In this document: piece by piece, positions 19,001-31,940 of the stretch | Layout: each line of letters begins with the position of its first letter | Numbering within the stretch: the first letter of the stretch is position 1 | From: Spirogloea muscicola | Taxonomy: Eukaryota > Streptophyta > Zygnematophyceae > Spirogloeales > Spirogloeaceae | Length of the DNA stretch: 47,854 bases | Direction: 5' to 3' | NCBI GenBank assembly: GCA_009602725.1 | Contig: WELB01000157.1 | Span: forward strand, 227,327-275,180 | Notes under the pieces: generated by a model | Told to the model about the DNA's origin: nothing | What the model saw: only the letters and a program-made list of their open reading frames with translations | Database searches by the model: none | Translations under genes and position numbers: made by a program

Positions 19001-22000
19001 CAGGCCCGTAATTGTGGCGGTTAAGAAAGCAAGGTAGATGTCTTCTTGCAGTCAGAAGTGCCATCTAGTCCAAAGATGAGGATGATACTACCAAGCCATA
19101 GATGTGATAGAGGCTCATGCACAGCAGGAGAAGCGTGATGCACCTGGATGTGGACCTCAAGGGGCACAGGCCTGACACTGGGCTTGAAATTGTACAACCC
19201 GACCTTGTCAATTCCTAACCAGTCACCTAGGTCCCTGTAACAAATCCCATGTTCAAGCAAAGCATTGTGATCAATGTCCAGTGAATGCAACTGGCAGACT
19301 TGTGCAATCACAGAAGTAGGCACATGCGCCACAAGTACCTGGCACATGGGCGCATTCTCAAACAGCATGTTTCTTGACATTGACACGAGAGCAGGTCAAT
19401 TTCCTTCCTGGCTTCTCCAAAGCAATGCATGTCCTTTCCTGTCTAAAAAGTAAGCGCGGTCAATTAGCTGTCTGCTTCATTACTTGGCGTTGGCAAGTGC
19501 TGTTGAGAGGCCAACAAAGCGGATTGGCTGGGCAGTCTGCGCTGCAATGTATCTCATTCGGGAGACGATGACCTGCCATGAGAAGTAACAGTGCAAAACT
19601 CTTATTGCTGCTATTCTGGTTGTACATCATAGTTGTCACTATATGAAGAATTTAATGTCATCACAGGAAGGACAAGCAGTGATGTTGGTAATTAAGAAGC
19701 AGCACTACGAGAATGATCACAAGGAGAGGATGGGGCGTATTACTACCTCCAAGATTGGCCCTCGGTCGGCCCCCAAGAGATGAATCTCATCAATCACCAT
19801 AAGCCCAACCTACAAGGCCCGACATCACAAATTGTCAGGCTCACCATAATCAAATCTGTTGTGTGTTAAGAGAGTCTTAGGTTACCATTTTGACGTGCTA
19901 TAGCTGAGTAGCAGTTAAGCTCCAGCATCAGCAAGCACGAGAAGCAGAACCTAATAAAGGATGCACTCAATCCTTGTTCTACGTAAGACCTTGCGAGCAT
20001 AGGTGCGGTTGGACCAATTCCGACTGATGCCGTCCCACTTCTCAGGTGTGGAGATAATTATGTCAGCAGAGATCAAAGCCTTCAGATCCGGAGTGAAATC
20101 CCCTGTGAGCTCCACCTAAACCCAGCCACATTGAAGACATACACGCAATGTGACTGCATGAGCAACAACCAAAGGAGGCACAAGGTGGCACGATTGGTGG
20201 CAATCAAGTCAATGTGTAATCAAAGTCGTATGACGTCAGTGCTAGCTTGAGCTTTGAGGAATTGTCGCCTTTACCATTTGCAGGTTGAGCTTCGATACAA
20301 GGCCCCTCTTCCAGTCTGTCATGCGCTCTCGCACAAGCGCCTTCAGCGGCGCTATGTATATCACCTGAGCATGGCAACCCACTGAACTCTTTGTAATCAA
20401 GCACCCTATCAGACTGCTCTGCTGACTGGGCACGCACAGCTTCTGCAAGCGTCATAAAACCATGAAGCAGATATTCATGAAGCCGGTGCCCGTGGACTTG
20501 CACTCGGATGGAAACGACCCTCTTACTTTCATCCCTGGCTGAGTCGAGAACAGTCGCAGCATGGCCAGCTCAGCCGAGATGGTCTTCCCAGAACCTGTAG
20601 GAGCTCCTAGCAGGACATTGTGATCCGTGTTGTATAGGGTATGGAATGCCTTGAAGCCAGCAGGTAAGATTGAGATACGCATCAGCAAAGTCAGAGTCTC
20701 AAGGCACATGCTGCGGAGGTGATTGAGACATTGAGGTGAAGCACAGAGACGAAGACCGAATAATGCTTGACGTGGTGAACGAGCATACGGACTGAGTCTA
20801 TCCAATCAGCTTTCAACACCTGGGGCGTCAAGCTTATTGTCAAACACCTTGCAAGGTGGAGTCAGGTTGCTCATCAAGCTTACTTGCGTCTGTATAGGGT
20901 TGAAGTGGGAGAAGCGGTACAGACTCTCAAATAGCGTGTTGTGCAGGGCAGTAACAGGCAGCGGCTTGAGGTCAAGAAGCTCAGTATGTGGAGGATGCTT
21001 CTGCATAGGCTCAACCACATCTGAAGAATGAAAATCGAAGACCCTCTATACAGGTACACTGTTTTCCATGATGGATATTACCACTGCAAAACAATGTCAA
21101 TTGTGCAGATATTAGAGGATCAGAGAGAGGACAAACCTCGGGAAGAATGAGGTGCTGGAAGGACATGGTGTGCACAGCTTGAGCTTGCAGCCAATTGTCA
21201 CTTATAGCTCGTACATAATACTGACTGGGCAAGGGCTCAAATATAGGAATAGTGAAAGTCATCTTGAGATCCCTTCCCTCTGACACCATTTTCCGGTTAA
21301 GGTTGAATACATCTGAGTGATATATGTGCTCGTTTTCTGAGTCCTGCACACACAACAGATTGGAGATACTGGAAGGTCTAAGCAGGTCTTCATTTGTAGA
21401 ACCGATTTAGCGTCAACCTCATGTTCATATGTCTCTTGCAGAGCAGGCAGCATTGGAATGCTAGACATGAATAAACAATATGATCTGGCAAGGCACATCT
21501 GGCAAGGCACAGGTGGCCAAGAAATACCTCAACCCAAACCAACCATCGCTCTGTTGTGCCATGTACTCTGTCCTTCCAGACAAAGTCAGGCGTGATAGAG
21601 AGCGTAACCTACAGCATGTGACCAGGCCTTGTCAGTAGAGCCTGGCATAAAGACTGCATGCCACGCTTCTCCAAATACATGTGGTATGGTTCAGTTGCAT
21701 TAAACAGAAACATTCAGCTGTGACAGCTTGATTGGAAGGTGATGCGGACCTGAAGCACTGTTCGCGTGATGGGACTTATATTTGCTGACAGGAGAATCTT
21801 TGGAAAATACTGCAAGCACTGGCTCACCAACTGCGATAACAGTGGTGCTTGTTAGAATGTCATATAGTAGGATGTAAAGAGAGGCAGTAATACTTGCACG
21901 TCTTGGCAAGGATTAGCCTGTCTTACTCATAAACCTGCTGTGCAAACACTGTTGACTGAGAGAATGATCTGGTGACGTTTGGTGGTTACCTTCCCACCAT

Positions 22001-25000
22001 AAGGATGCCTGATGAGAGCACCAATCTCTTTCTCATCCATGTCGTACAGTCGATCCATCTCTGCACCTCTTTCCTCCAACTTGTGCAGGACCTATTCAGG
22101 GCACACCCAACAAGTGCACAGATCATGGGTGACTGATGTCAGGTTGAGAGCTTGTGTTACAGCAACAGTAACACCCGCTGTAAAATGGAATATGGCACAT
22201 CTGCTCATACTTGAAAGTGCTAGATCTGATGCCCCAAAGTTGCATGGTGTGCTTGATTGTGATAGATGCAGCTCTCCATAAGACATGTGAAATTGATGGG
22301 ATGAAGCAAGATTAACTGTTGTTGCCCTGAATTTTGAATGAGCAATCTGTGCAGCATGGCAGAGCCACAGTCATGAAACAGGATTCGTGTGTACCTCCGG
22401 CGAAAGCATCGAATCAAATTGGCGAAGGGGGTGCTGATGCGGCCACACTCTTCTATCGACTGCCTTGCAGTACTCAAGCAGCATGGCAGCCATGCTTGAC
22501 CACCCCCTCCGCAGGCATATTTCGAACAGTGCTCTCATTATTCTACCCAAGCTGGCGGAGATGTATGCGCTGTCAGCTATCAAGGAGAACCCATCCAGGA
22601 AACCCCGCGAAATATACACCTGCCCACCATTTGGGTGAATTATTGTAAATCTCACTTTCTGAAGTCGAAGTGAGATACCAGCAGGTTCAATGTGATGACA
22701 AATGTCAACAGCGCATTGTTATTGTTAAATGTCTGGTTCGTTGGTAATTGTCTGTACCTGTATGAGTATGTTGATCTTTCCATGCTTCTCTTCAGTACTG
22801 GCTTTCACCTCAACAGGACAGAACTTTCTGCGCGCAGTCTCCAGTTCAGGCTGTTCCTCTTCTCTCACGGCTATGTTTTCAAACTCTGAAGAATGAGCCA
22901 CCATGTGCAGTAACTGCACAGGAACGCATTTGCAGCCTGCCCTCATCAGTTTCGGTTTAGCAAAGCAATCCAGTACCTGCACAGGGACATATGAGTAGCC
23001 TGCCCTCCTTATGTCTGATTACAAAGTCACTTAATAGACTTGCTAGAAGGCAAAGGGTGCAATGAAATTGGCAGCTCATTAAAGCTTATGAGTGTCCTTA
23101 CCTCACTGTCGCTCATGTGACGTTTGAGCATCTCATTGTAAGTTTCCACAGACGTGTACTGGATGTAGAAATGAGAAGCAACTCTACCAAGCTCGGTGAC
23201 ATAGAGGTTGCCAGACTTCTCGTCAAACCTAACCATCTTGGCTTTGTCCAGAGCTCGAGCTGCCTCTGTGATGAGGGAACGACTCTTTGACGTCAACTGT
23301 GGATCCACCAACATCTGCCATCACACAGTCATGTATGTTCGGAATTGGTGCACATCATCAGATAAGCAGAGGTCATCTTGATGATGTCCACTTAACTGCA
23401 GAATCAAGCACAGCCATCATGAGGTGGTATGAGACGATTTGACCTTGTGAAATGCATCGGCATCAGGCTGATAAGATGCATATGAATAAGTCGAACCTCT
23501 TCCCAGGTCATGCCATATGCCAAGGGGTTTGATTGCATGCGCTTGAACAGGTAAGTGTAGCTGAGCCACGTGGAAGCCTCCTTCACGCTCGTCACTGTCC
23601 CAAGGACTATCTCTGCATTGAGGTTGTCCTTCATCGAGGCTATGAACTGAATGGACACAACATATCAATTTCCAAATCAGGTCCTTTCACAGCTGCGTTC
23701 AATCCAATACCTGAATGAGCACTGTCTTCTTCTGAGCATGTTGGATGCATATGATTTCTAAAGCTGGTGGCAATGAGATACTATCCATTGACTTGCCTGG
23801 CTCTCAATAGGCAGCTGGTGAGTCAACAATCTCAGGTAGTGTGACAACTTTGAGTGCGAGGTGATAATTATGCCCTCGCCGCTAGTGTCAAACTGAGGCC
23901 TCCCAGCTCTTCCAAATATCTGCATCACATCTAGCATGCCCAGCTCCTTCCAACCACCCGCTTTCGAGTCATAGATTTGTGTGCCCTGAAGGTGTCAAAC
24001 TACGACGCTGTGAGGTGGGGGTCTTTCTTTCAGTGCCGCAAAGACAGTTGCACGTTGACTGTTGAGGTGCATGCAACAGCTTGATAGAATTTATCCACAC
24101 TGCATTCAGCATGTATAAGGCTTTAGCCAAACGCAAGCGGTTCTTCCAGTGGCAGACAACCTTTATGATGACCATATGAGCTGGTAGATTGACTCCCCAC
24201 GCCAACGTGGCAGTGCACACCAGGACCTGGGCACCTCTCGCTGTCATTAGTTACTGGCTAACGGACACTGCCAAGCAGTCGACATAGCATGGCAGCGGTT
24301 GTCCGAATCACAGAAACTGCTGGAAAACTGTTCTCTAAGCTGACCTTTAGTAGACCCTCGCTGAATAGCCGTTCTGTCAGAGACCGATCTGATCGGAGCA
24401 TTCCAGCATGGTGACACCCAAAGCCAGACTGGAAAAGCTCAGCAAGTTCACGACTCCGGGACTTGGAAACCTCCTTCTGAAAGTGGATTAGATTAGATCA
24501 GCAGCCTACAAATGTCAATCCGCCATCTAGATTACGTTTCAACCATACCTTGTAGCGTGCTTTCTCTTTAGCGTGCAATACGCACTTGGCTTGCAGTTCC
24601 AGCCGCTCTTCAGTGGCAATCATCTTCATGCGATCAGCAAGCACAATATTCTTGTCCGGAACTTGGGCGCAAGCAGAGAATCCTTTTTTTGTCAGCACGA
24701 GGGTCTGATGTTTGCACCTTCATGAGGCCATACTGCGAATGCTCCTCAACAGTAAATTGGCCTAAGACCCCAGTTCGTTGAGCAATTTCGACCTACAAGC
24801 AAGCACGCACGCTTAAGAAAACAACTGCATGCTCATGAAGTGAATGAATCTGACATTGTTTTCATGCATCTCTTGAAGGCTTGGCATTGTCTTACCAATA
24901 TGCGAGCTGTCTTGACAGTATCTTTTCGGGAGTGCACAAAGACCATTGCTTGCTGGTCTTTCTTCACAGCCTCCATGACCTGAGTATGGGTTCAAGAGAA

Positions 25001-28000
25001 GGAGACCAGATTAGGCAGGTAGTTTTCCACATCAAACACTTTCAAATAATCATAATGCACAACAGCTTCATGCTTTTTGCATGTAGAAAGCTGGCCTGCC
25101 TTCTACATGCAATTGTAGGAAGCAAACACGGGCATGACATGCTGATAAAGGTTGGTGGACATCACATTAATTGCAGCTAGAAACAATGCATGCCCAATGG
25201 AAGGATGCTCCAAGTTGAAGCAGGTTGACCTGGTCAGTCTCATACTTACTTTGTTGAAGCAGATCTCGTTCATGAGTGAGTTACGGAGTACAAAATTTTG
25301 CTCGCTGACCCCAATGTATTGTTGAGCGAGCGGTACAGGGCGATAGGAACCATCAAAGAAAAAGAGGCCGGTATCCAGGTTGACTCGGAGAAATTGAGCA
25401 ACCTGCCGAGATATGTTTTGGGCTCTGTCCTCAAGACAGTATCCAACAAATACGGACAAAACAACTCTGACTGACCTGATTGTGCTGTTGTTCATGACAA
25501 CCAAGGATAAGAGTTCGGTATGTACCTCCTTGTAATTGGGAAGCGTGGCTGAGAGGCCCACAATTCGTATCATGCTTTGGCTCGACTCGACCTGAGACAA
25601 CAAGTGTGATGATAATGGAGTTGACTTCAAGGCTCAGAAAGTTGCTTGAAGGGCTGCTTGATTGCAAAGCCCATTGCTTCAGTGCAACATCAAGCATGAC
25701 ATCAATATTAGTCTCACTGCAAGCATCTGCAATTAGAGTCTCAGAGTATGCATTACAGCTATAGAGCTAACAAAATCTAGAGGCAGAAACTGAGCTGGTA
25801 ATACCTGGCGCAATGTCCTCGCCACCAATGTCTCAATAACAGGACCTCGGTCATCATTCAGCAAGTGCACTTCATCAACGATCAACAATCTGACAAGAGA
25901 AGCCAAAGCCACATCTGAGGACTTCCGCGTGATCACGTCCCACTTCTCAGGTGTTGTGATAATCATCTGCAGCCAACAAATGAGACAGACATTCAGTCAA
26001 GAGGTCAGTGATATCAACTATAAGTGCTCAGAATGCAGCAGTTGCAGTTGTGAGCGTTATACATGACAAGCTCACTCCCTGATGAGCCCTTCCTGCTTGT
26101 CAAACCCTCTCTACCTCTGAGACACTGAAGCTACCCAATAAGGTAGTGGCTACAACCTGTGTTTCTTCGAGCTCGCGCTTTGACAGCTGCATGTCCCCCG
26201 TTAGCTCCTTCACAGTCAGGCCCAACATTGACAATCTCCTGCTGAACGCTGCCGCCATTTCTGCTGCCAGAGCCTGATCATGCGGTGCAATGAGTTAACA
26301 TGTGCGGCTCTGGCAACTACAATATCAAGACTGGCAGCCATATACAAGTTGGTGAAAGCAAGACATGACTCCTGCAGACCTGAGGCGAAATGTGCAAGAT
26401 GCCATCACCTCAACAGGCAAAAGGAGAAGCTCGACAAGATGTGACATGTGATTGTGGGCGTGAGAGTGAGAGGAATAGAATGCTGCACAAACCTTCATCG
26501 GCGCTACATATACGATCTTGAACTCGCTCTTCTGCACGATGCCTTGCTGGAGGTGCTGCCTTATCTGAGCAACACGGGTCACACGACATAAAGATCAGGA
26601 TTGCAATGGCAAGGTCACAGCCACTGCAGTGAACACAGCCGACAACACCTCCTTGTCACGTACCTCGTGTAAGACGGTTATCATTGCAATATTAGTCTTT
26701 CCTGCTCCAGTAGGAGCACAGACCTGCACAACAAGCTGAGATAGTCACATAAACAGCTACAGAAGTGTGTTGACAGTGCTAGCACCTAAATAGCCTTTGT
26801 GGGGCCTGTGAATGACAACAGGACCACAACAGCAGACAAGTCTTATCAGAAGAGCTGTTCTGAAAATGCGAGCAAGTGGCATGGCCATCCAACATGGGCA
26901 GCGAGCTAGACCAGGAGGTTTTCGTTGCTGTAAAAGGCCGTGCGATAGATCCGGCTCTGTATGCGATTGAGGGTCTTGTAGCCCTCAAATGCCTTCTGAG
27001 CAAAGTCCTCGAGCTCACCGATTTTCACCTGAGATTCGGCAATAAGGCTCAGACCAAATATCAGCAAGCTCAGGCTTATTTCCTCCCCCTGTCATACTGC
27101 TCTCAGAATCTTGAACATTATTTATTAGTTGAGATTTGACACTCACCAGGTGCTCGTTCGCGCCCAGAGGAGCTGTAGGGGTTGGAGGCACATGCACCTC
27201 TTCGTAGGCCTTGAAGGCTTTTCTTGTTGTGCCCTGGAACGAAGACAGGGCACCCTCTAGGTAAGTTGCTATCACGTGCATCAGGTGCACAGTAAAATTT
27301 GAAATCATATGCAAGGAGGTCTCTCCATATTGTTTAAACTGTGTTTTAGAAATTTCTGCTCATTTATTCGTCCTGAACAACTCACGCAATTTCCCTTAAA
27401 ACTGAATTTGACTTTCTGTATTTGCGAAAAAAGGGATCGACGAATCTGACAAAATGTTTTTCTTCATTTCTAACTCTTGGAAGTATAAATATGCAACTAG
27501 GATCTTGTAGTCACTGAAGATTTTGAGGGGCGACGGCAGTAAACAGTGCCAAAAATCTTACAGTGGGTAGTGCTTTGAGACCCAGAGAGTCATCCCCTTT
27601 GCCGTAGAGATTCTCCACAGGACGCATTTGCTTGTTCTCCTCTGCCTCCACCAGGGACTCGAAGCCGCCCCCAGCACCTGCAAGGCGATCGAGCTCGCTG
27701 TCTTGACCAGCCGCTGATCTGTGATGTGCCTGCCTCTTCTCCTCCTTCCTCCTCAACTTCTCCAGAAGCTTGGCAGATTCTGTTTGCACACTGACCTGAA
27801 ACAGGGCAAAAAGCAGCAGATATGGTGTAAAGCCCTGGCCTTCTAAATGAATGTGTTTCATATAGTGTGACAAAGCAGGAGTACTTAAGATGTTAAGCAG
27901 TGAAAGTGAAGTTATGTGTATGGAAATGGGCCACGTTCCCTGAGGCAACAAGCAGATGATGAGCAACCTGGGTTCCATAAGTGGGTATGCGGGTCTGGGA

Positions 28001-30214
28001 CGACAGAGCACCACTGTGTTTCTCTTCTCGAATCACTGCTAAACTGCTCCGAATCGAATCTACAAGGGCCTTACGATGCTGCAGAGAGGCAGACACGAAG
28101 CAGACACATCAGCTTGAAACACTGCACAGCTAGCGCAGTCGAGAATGCCTGATAGTACGCATTGCTTGTAACAGAAGGTACCTTGATAAGCTCCTCAATA
28201 AGCTCAAAGCCGCTATCCCCAATCAAGTCGAAAAGGTCACCAGCAATCTACAAGGAGCACAGCAGATGAAGCAAGAAGAAGCAACTGGCATCAGGCGGTG
28301 GCTTCTGAGAAGCAGAACAAAACAACTTCTGGGCAACAGGTCTACAAAGTTGAAGTCAACAAGATGCACCAGGTCATCAAAGCACAATCTCGACCCTCGA
28401 ACCAAGCAAAGCACACTTCTCCTCATGAACTGTATTGTAGCACTTACCTCATCACCGAAACGATCACTCTCTAAGACTCTCGCAATTGCCATAGCAAGCT
28501 CATCTGCAGACATTTGTGCAGCTGCTCCTCCTAATGAAGCATGCTCACATGCTGATCTGAGCCACCTCAAATCATGAGGCGTAAAAGCGCCCTCAGCCTG
28601 CTCAACGGCCAAATGGGACGGACCTCCATTTGCCTTTGGGGGAGTTGCTGGAGGCAGGGGCAAGCAGCTCAGACGATTATCAGGCCAGGTGCAAGAGCAA
28701 GAAAGGAGTCTCTTGTCACACTGGTTCAGCTTGATCTTGTGACATGGCTGGTGCATGTGGCAACTATGATGCCTCGTGGTCCTCATGCCTAAGTTGCCTG
28801 CTGCTTCTCTGTAGACCCTATGACCCTGGACTCAAACGCGAATCGCTGTCAGAGTCTCACCAGCAGGTGCACCCTGGTCCCAAGCTTCGTCTATGTGGGC
28901 AGTATCCCACAAGTCCCAGCTTCCAATGTCACTATCTGGTGAATGATACTCAAGATCAGTCCCAAACTCAGGCCGCACCAGACCTTCGTCTGCGCGTCCA
29001 GGTGTCCTGTGAGGGCCATTGGTCGCAACTCCTTGCTGTCCATCGTGCTCTGCCCCTCCATTGGCAGCGTGCTTCAAGGAGTCCTCCCACTGGCGGAGTT
29101 GGATTGCCGACTGGAAGCATCTTGTGAGAGCGGAGTCCGAGGAGACTCGCCCAAAGATTGCAGCAAGCTGCCGTCTGCACCAGGCGCTTTCTCTACAGAT
29201 GAGCGGCAAACCTCTGGTCTCAAAGAGGAGCTGACATTGCTACCCTACTTGTGCTGTGTAGACCTCGTCAGGTCTGTACGAATAGGTCCAATGCTACAGT
29301 TATGCCCAAATGCATATCAGTTCAGTCTCTTACTCTACGTCTTAAATCCCAAATTGCAATTGTTATATTTTAACCCCAGACCCTGACAATATCATGAGTG
29401 CCCACGAATGCAGCGCATGCTTTCCCTCCAACTTATATTGACATTGACCAGGCTTAGGTGCACAGCTTCGTACTTCTTGTGGACAAGCGATCCCTGGGAT
29501 GGAGCATGCCCCTTCTCAACTGCATCTTCCTGTGCTTCAGCCTGGGCGCCCAGGACGTCATACACAGTCAAGGCAGATTGACCAAGCTCCTCAGGAGCAA
29601 GCTCGCCATCAAGCAGCTCTGTCGTTGCCAGCAGAAAGCTTCTGAAGGCCTTCTGAGCATCACGAGGTGCTGCATGGCGGCAAAGACCACATCATTCAGC
29701 TCAGTCTCAAGCACAGGCGCTCAAAAGCGTTAAGCTAGTGTTTGACAGGTATGCACACAAGGGCCTAAAGGACATTCTGAGACCAGCAGAAGTCCTTCTA
29801 TGGCTCGCAGTTCTGCAACTTCACCTGCATCCCAAGAAGGGAACATCTTCCTGGCTAGCGCCGAGGAACCAACTGCAGATGCTGCGAGAGTTGGACTGCC
29901 AACAAGTGGCCACAGCAACAACTCCAACGTCACATGAACGTTTCATCTTGTGGCTTCCCATCTCTGTTGATGAGCAAGCGGGCACGATGCAATTGAAATC
30001 TGTCACAGCAAGAGCACTGGCAGCCGGCACTCAGAAGAACGACAAGAAGAGGAGCGCAGCTACGAGGGCCCGACCTCGCGCGGCGGCGCCCGTCCAGCAG
30101 GCTGTGGCGCAGGAGGTACTCCTTCTCGGGGTCCAGCGTGGCCCCCCGGTGAACCCGCAGCATGGCAGTGAGCCTAGGCACCTGCCGGCACGACCGCCAC
30201 AACATGCACGTCAT
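14978..30214 (-). CDS. ASCC3: ASCC3/DExH14-type Ski2-like tandem DNA/RNA helicase
   Basis: About 49 exons on the minus strand join into one protein of roughly 2,100-2,200 residues with two complete Ski2-like cassettes, each with helicase, winged-helix and Sec63 parts. I place it with ASCC3 (plant DExH14) rather than Brr2 for three reasons. Both cassettes keep catalytic motifs, whereas Brr2 has a degenerate second one. The N-terminus has PRLTAMLR like the ASCC3 start. Segments such as [20 protein letters not shown] and [18 protein letters not shown] follow ASCC3. The chosen start is the ATG at 30214; the stop is TAA at 14978-14980. ASCC3 unwinds nucleic acid in the ASC-1 complex (ribosome-collision clearing, alkylation repair). 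No in-frame stops were found. Exons 1-5 have approximate borders; many later ones were checked base by base (for example 28247-28182, 27795-27562, 27028-26912, 26723-26664, 23646 start). Confidence 0.9.
16050..21020 (-). other. ASCC3: ASCC3 second helicase cassette
   Basis: The Q-motif-like [10 protein letters not shown] (about 20890) leads to motif [14 protein letters not shown] (about 20590). [13 protein letters not shown] is at about 20350 and [11 protein letters not shown] at about 20040. Motif II DEIH, in [14 protein letters not shown], is at about 19780, and motif [13 protein letters not shown] at about 19500. [16 protein letters not shown] follows at about 19170. Motif V is [14 protein letters not shown] (about 18150) and motif [14 protein letters not shown] (about 17840). 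Sec63-part segments include [20 protein letters not shown] (about 17410), [12 protein letters not shown] (about 17060), [11 protein letters not shown] (about 16450) and [11 protein letters not shown] (about 16130). An active second cassette is the main argument against Brr2. Confidence 0.9.
22397..27028 (-). other. ASCC3: ASCC3 first helicase cassette
   Basis: Motif [14 protein letters not shown] is in exon 26723-26664 and [10 protein letters not shown] at about 26495. LTGDMQLSK is at about 26185. Motif II DEVH, in [16 protein letters not shown], lies at about 25860 after TTPEKWDV. Motif III is GLSATLPNY (about 25540), and [14 protein letters not shown] follows near 25360. Motif V is [14 protein letters not shown] (about 24210) and motif [14 protein letters not shown] (about 23900). 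The winged-helix/Sec63 part contains [12 protein letters not shown] (23646 exon), [16 protein letters not shown] (about 23190) and [16 protein letters not shown] (about 22530). All ATP-binding and hydrolysis motifs are intact. Confidence 0.9.
23647..23796 (-). other. GC-AG intron in ASCC3
   Basis: On the minus strand the exon ends GAGAGCCAG and the intron starts GCAAGT, the usual GC-donor consensus. It ends TCCATTCAG after 150 bp. The join gives LPIESQ followed by [12 protein letters not shown], which matches the family, so the GC donor is real unless it is a sequencing error. Confidence 0.85.
27147..30214 (-). other. ASCC3: ASCC3 N-terminal region, exons 1-9
   Basis: Exon 1 (about 30214-30075) reads [13 protein letters not shown]. 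Approximate exons at 29872-29800 ([19 protein letters not shown]), 29690-29470 ([20 protein letters not shown]) and 29200-28862 encode the poorly conserved N-terminus. Then come about 28650-28448 ([13 protein letters not shown]), 28247-28182 ([20 protein letters not shown]), 28078-27968 (HRKALVDSI), 27795-27562 ([21 protein letters not shown]) and 27233-27147. In plant DExH14 the order HDLRWL, then GDSGFE, then HRK is the same. Exons 1 and 2 do not join in phase with the borders I chose, so a small exon or another donor is missing there. Confidence 0.75.
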
Positions 30215-30770
30215 GGCTGCTCTCTCGGCAGGCCATGCCAAGAGTCCGTCGTGGCGCTCGCAGCCACGACGAGCGAAGGAAGGCACAGCGGCACGACGTA
30301 GCAGCGGGTACTGAGGTCTGGTGGCCAGAGGGTCCACAGGTTCCGAGTCTGAGCTCCGCAGCAGCGCGCACCTCCGTTCGCTGGCGCGCCTCCGGGCCCG
30401 CGACCGCCATGCGGCCCCCGCCCATGGCGCCAGCAGGCGAGCCGCGTCTTGTGGCGGAATTTGCAGCTCCGGCTGTCTCCGCAGAGCTGGCCTCTGCGCC
30501 TCTGCGCTGCCGCGGCTGGCGGCTGCGAGACTTGAGCACAGCGCCGGACTCCTAGTGCAGCGCTGAGCCGAGCCGAGCCCGTCGGCGTTGGCAGAGAGCG
30601 CGCAGCTGGCCACAAGCGCGGGGCCTCGGGAGTCCCGGCGGCGGCGGCGGCGTGTCCTCGTGCCGAGCTGCAGGCTGGTCGTGTCTGGGAGCCGCGTGGA
30701 GCTCGTCGACAGGCTTCGCTTGATTTAGCTGATTTCCGATTAATTATCGATTGTTTGTTTCCTGCCTGAA
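30215..30770 (-). promoter_or_regulatory. GC-rich region upstream of ASCC3, probable promoter/5' UTR
   Basis: GC content rises sharply around the predicted first exon, and the ASCC3 frame stays open upstream to about 30613 without an obvious domain. This may be 5' UTR, promoter or N-terminal extension. No TATA box was identified. Confidence 0.35.
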
Positions 30771-30773
30771 CCT

Positions 30774-30833
30774 TGTTTCGGGCTGGTTGTTCCAGCCCCT
30801 ATTCTCAATGGGCGAGCACTTTCTTCTTGTATT
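30774..30833 (+). mobile_element. LINE tail module between the two host genes
   Basis: CGGGCTGGTTGTTCCAGCCCC, then TATTCTCAATGGGCGAGCAC and TTTCTTCT. It is almost identical to 43540-43590, so it is a recent copy. Confidence 0.7.
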
Positions 30834-31940
30834 GGCCTCCCTTTCGTCTCATGCGCACCGCGTGCCGTCTCTCGTCTGCAAGTTAGTCCAGCTGCAAGTT
30901 ACTCCGACATGCGGCTGCTGCCTAGGGGTTACTAAGCTTCCAATCGACGTAGCCACTCGCATAACTGGTAACTGGCTTGCTTAATCTGCTCATAGACAAG
31001 CTCGGACGCCGTAGAGACATTGGCTTGCCGGTAGGTCAGTAGATAAGGCTTCCGAGTGCAGCAAGTCAATCAAATTGCTGCTTGATATTGCTCATAGCTG
31101 TTGCTTCCTATTCCTGCTATTGCCTCGTGCAAGATCCGGGTGAATGCCTTCAAATAGAAATTAAGGCCTCAGTGCAGCAACTTAAGTTGCTTGCTTGCTC
31201 TCGCTTGTAATAATTGCTTGCTCGTGCTGCTATTGCCTCGTGCAAGACCTCGTGCAAGACTCCTAAGTTCTTGATTTTAGGCATGCAAGCAACTGGAGGA
31301 ATTAAGCAGGCGGTTCTGCCGCGCATTGATCAATACCTTACTTTCCTTAGTTGTCAGCAAATCTGTCATCGAATGCCCAAAAGCAGTGGTGGACGAGGGT
31401 GCAGAATGCGCAGAGAAAGAAATTGTCCATGTACACTACCAGAGCACCTGCACTGCTTGATTTTAAAGTCTAAGCAGCCTGCTTGCACTTTACAGCCGCT
31501 GCTCGGCAAGGTATGCATAGACCATTCTAAGCGCAAAAGGCTTGTCACATGGTAAATTCAAAAACCTACTGCCAGTCTATATGGAATTCTTGCTCTGGAG
31601 GCTTGTAAGCTCAGATACAAAGTTGTGCTGCAAATACGGCCTCAGACCCACATCCTCACCTTGTATGTATCTACCAAACACAGTACTTTATGGAGGAGGC
31701 TATACAGATACGAACGTCCTCACAAATAAGTACAAGCATTCTAAGAGGGTGAGAATAGAAAGGTGAAGAGCAACATGAGCAGTGCTCACATGTTGCTGTA
31801 GAGAAGCTACAGCTGTTGACCGCTACATTTAGAGCTTTTACTGCTGCCATGGCTAACGGAAGGTGCCGGTCTTCTGGATAATCCGTCTTTGTGGTCCATA
31901 GCATCTACATTCCAGAAGGGTTTTGCGCAGGGTTCTTGCT
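30834..31940. other. Intergenic stretch between ASCC3 and ABCG genes
   Basis: Contains the 3' flank of the ABCG gene and the 5' flank of ASCC3. GCTATTGCCTCGTGCAAGA occurs twice (about 31117 and 31231). A near-palindrome built on AGCAACATGAGCA/TGCTCACATGTTGCT lies at about 31766-31797. No gene is recognised. Confidence 0.5.

Noticed and set aside
14978-30214. Identification as the spliceosomal helicase Brr2
   Set aside because: Brr2's second cassette lacks standard motifs V and VI, whereas here both read as active (TLAWGVN and GRAGRP), and several segments follow ASCC3 more closely.
30214-30613. Longer N-terminus of the helicase
   Set aside because: The frame is open, but it is low-complexity Arg/Ala/Ser sequence; the family N-terminus (PRLT...LR) starts right after the ATG at 30214.
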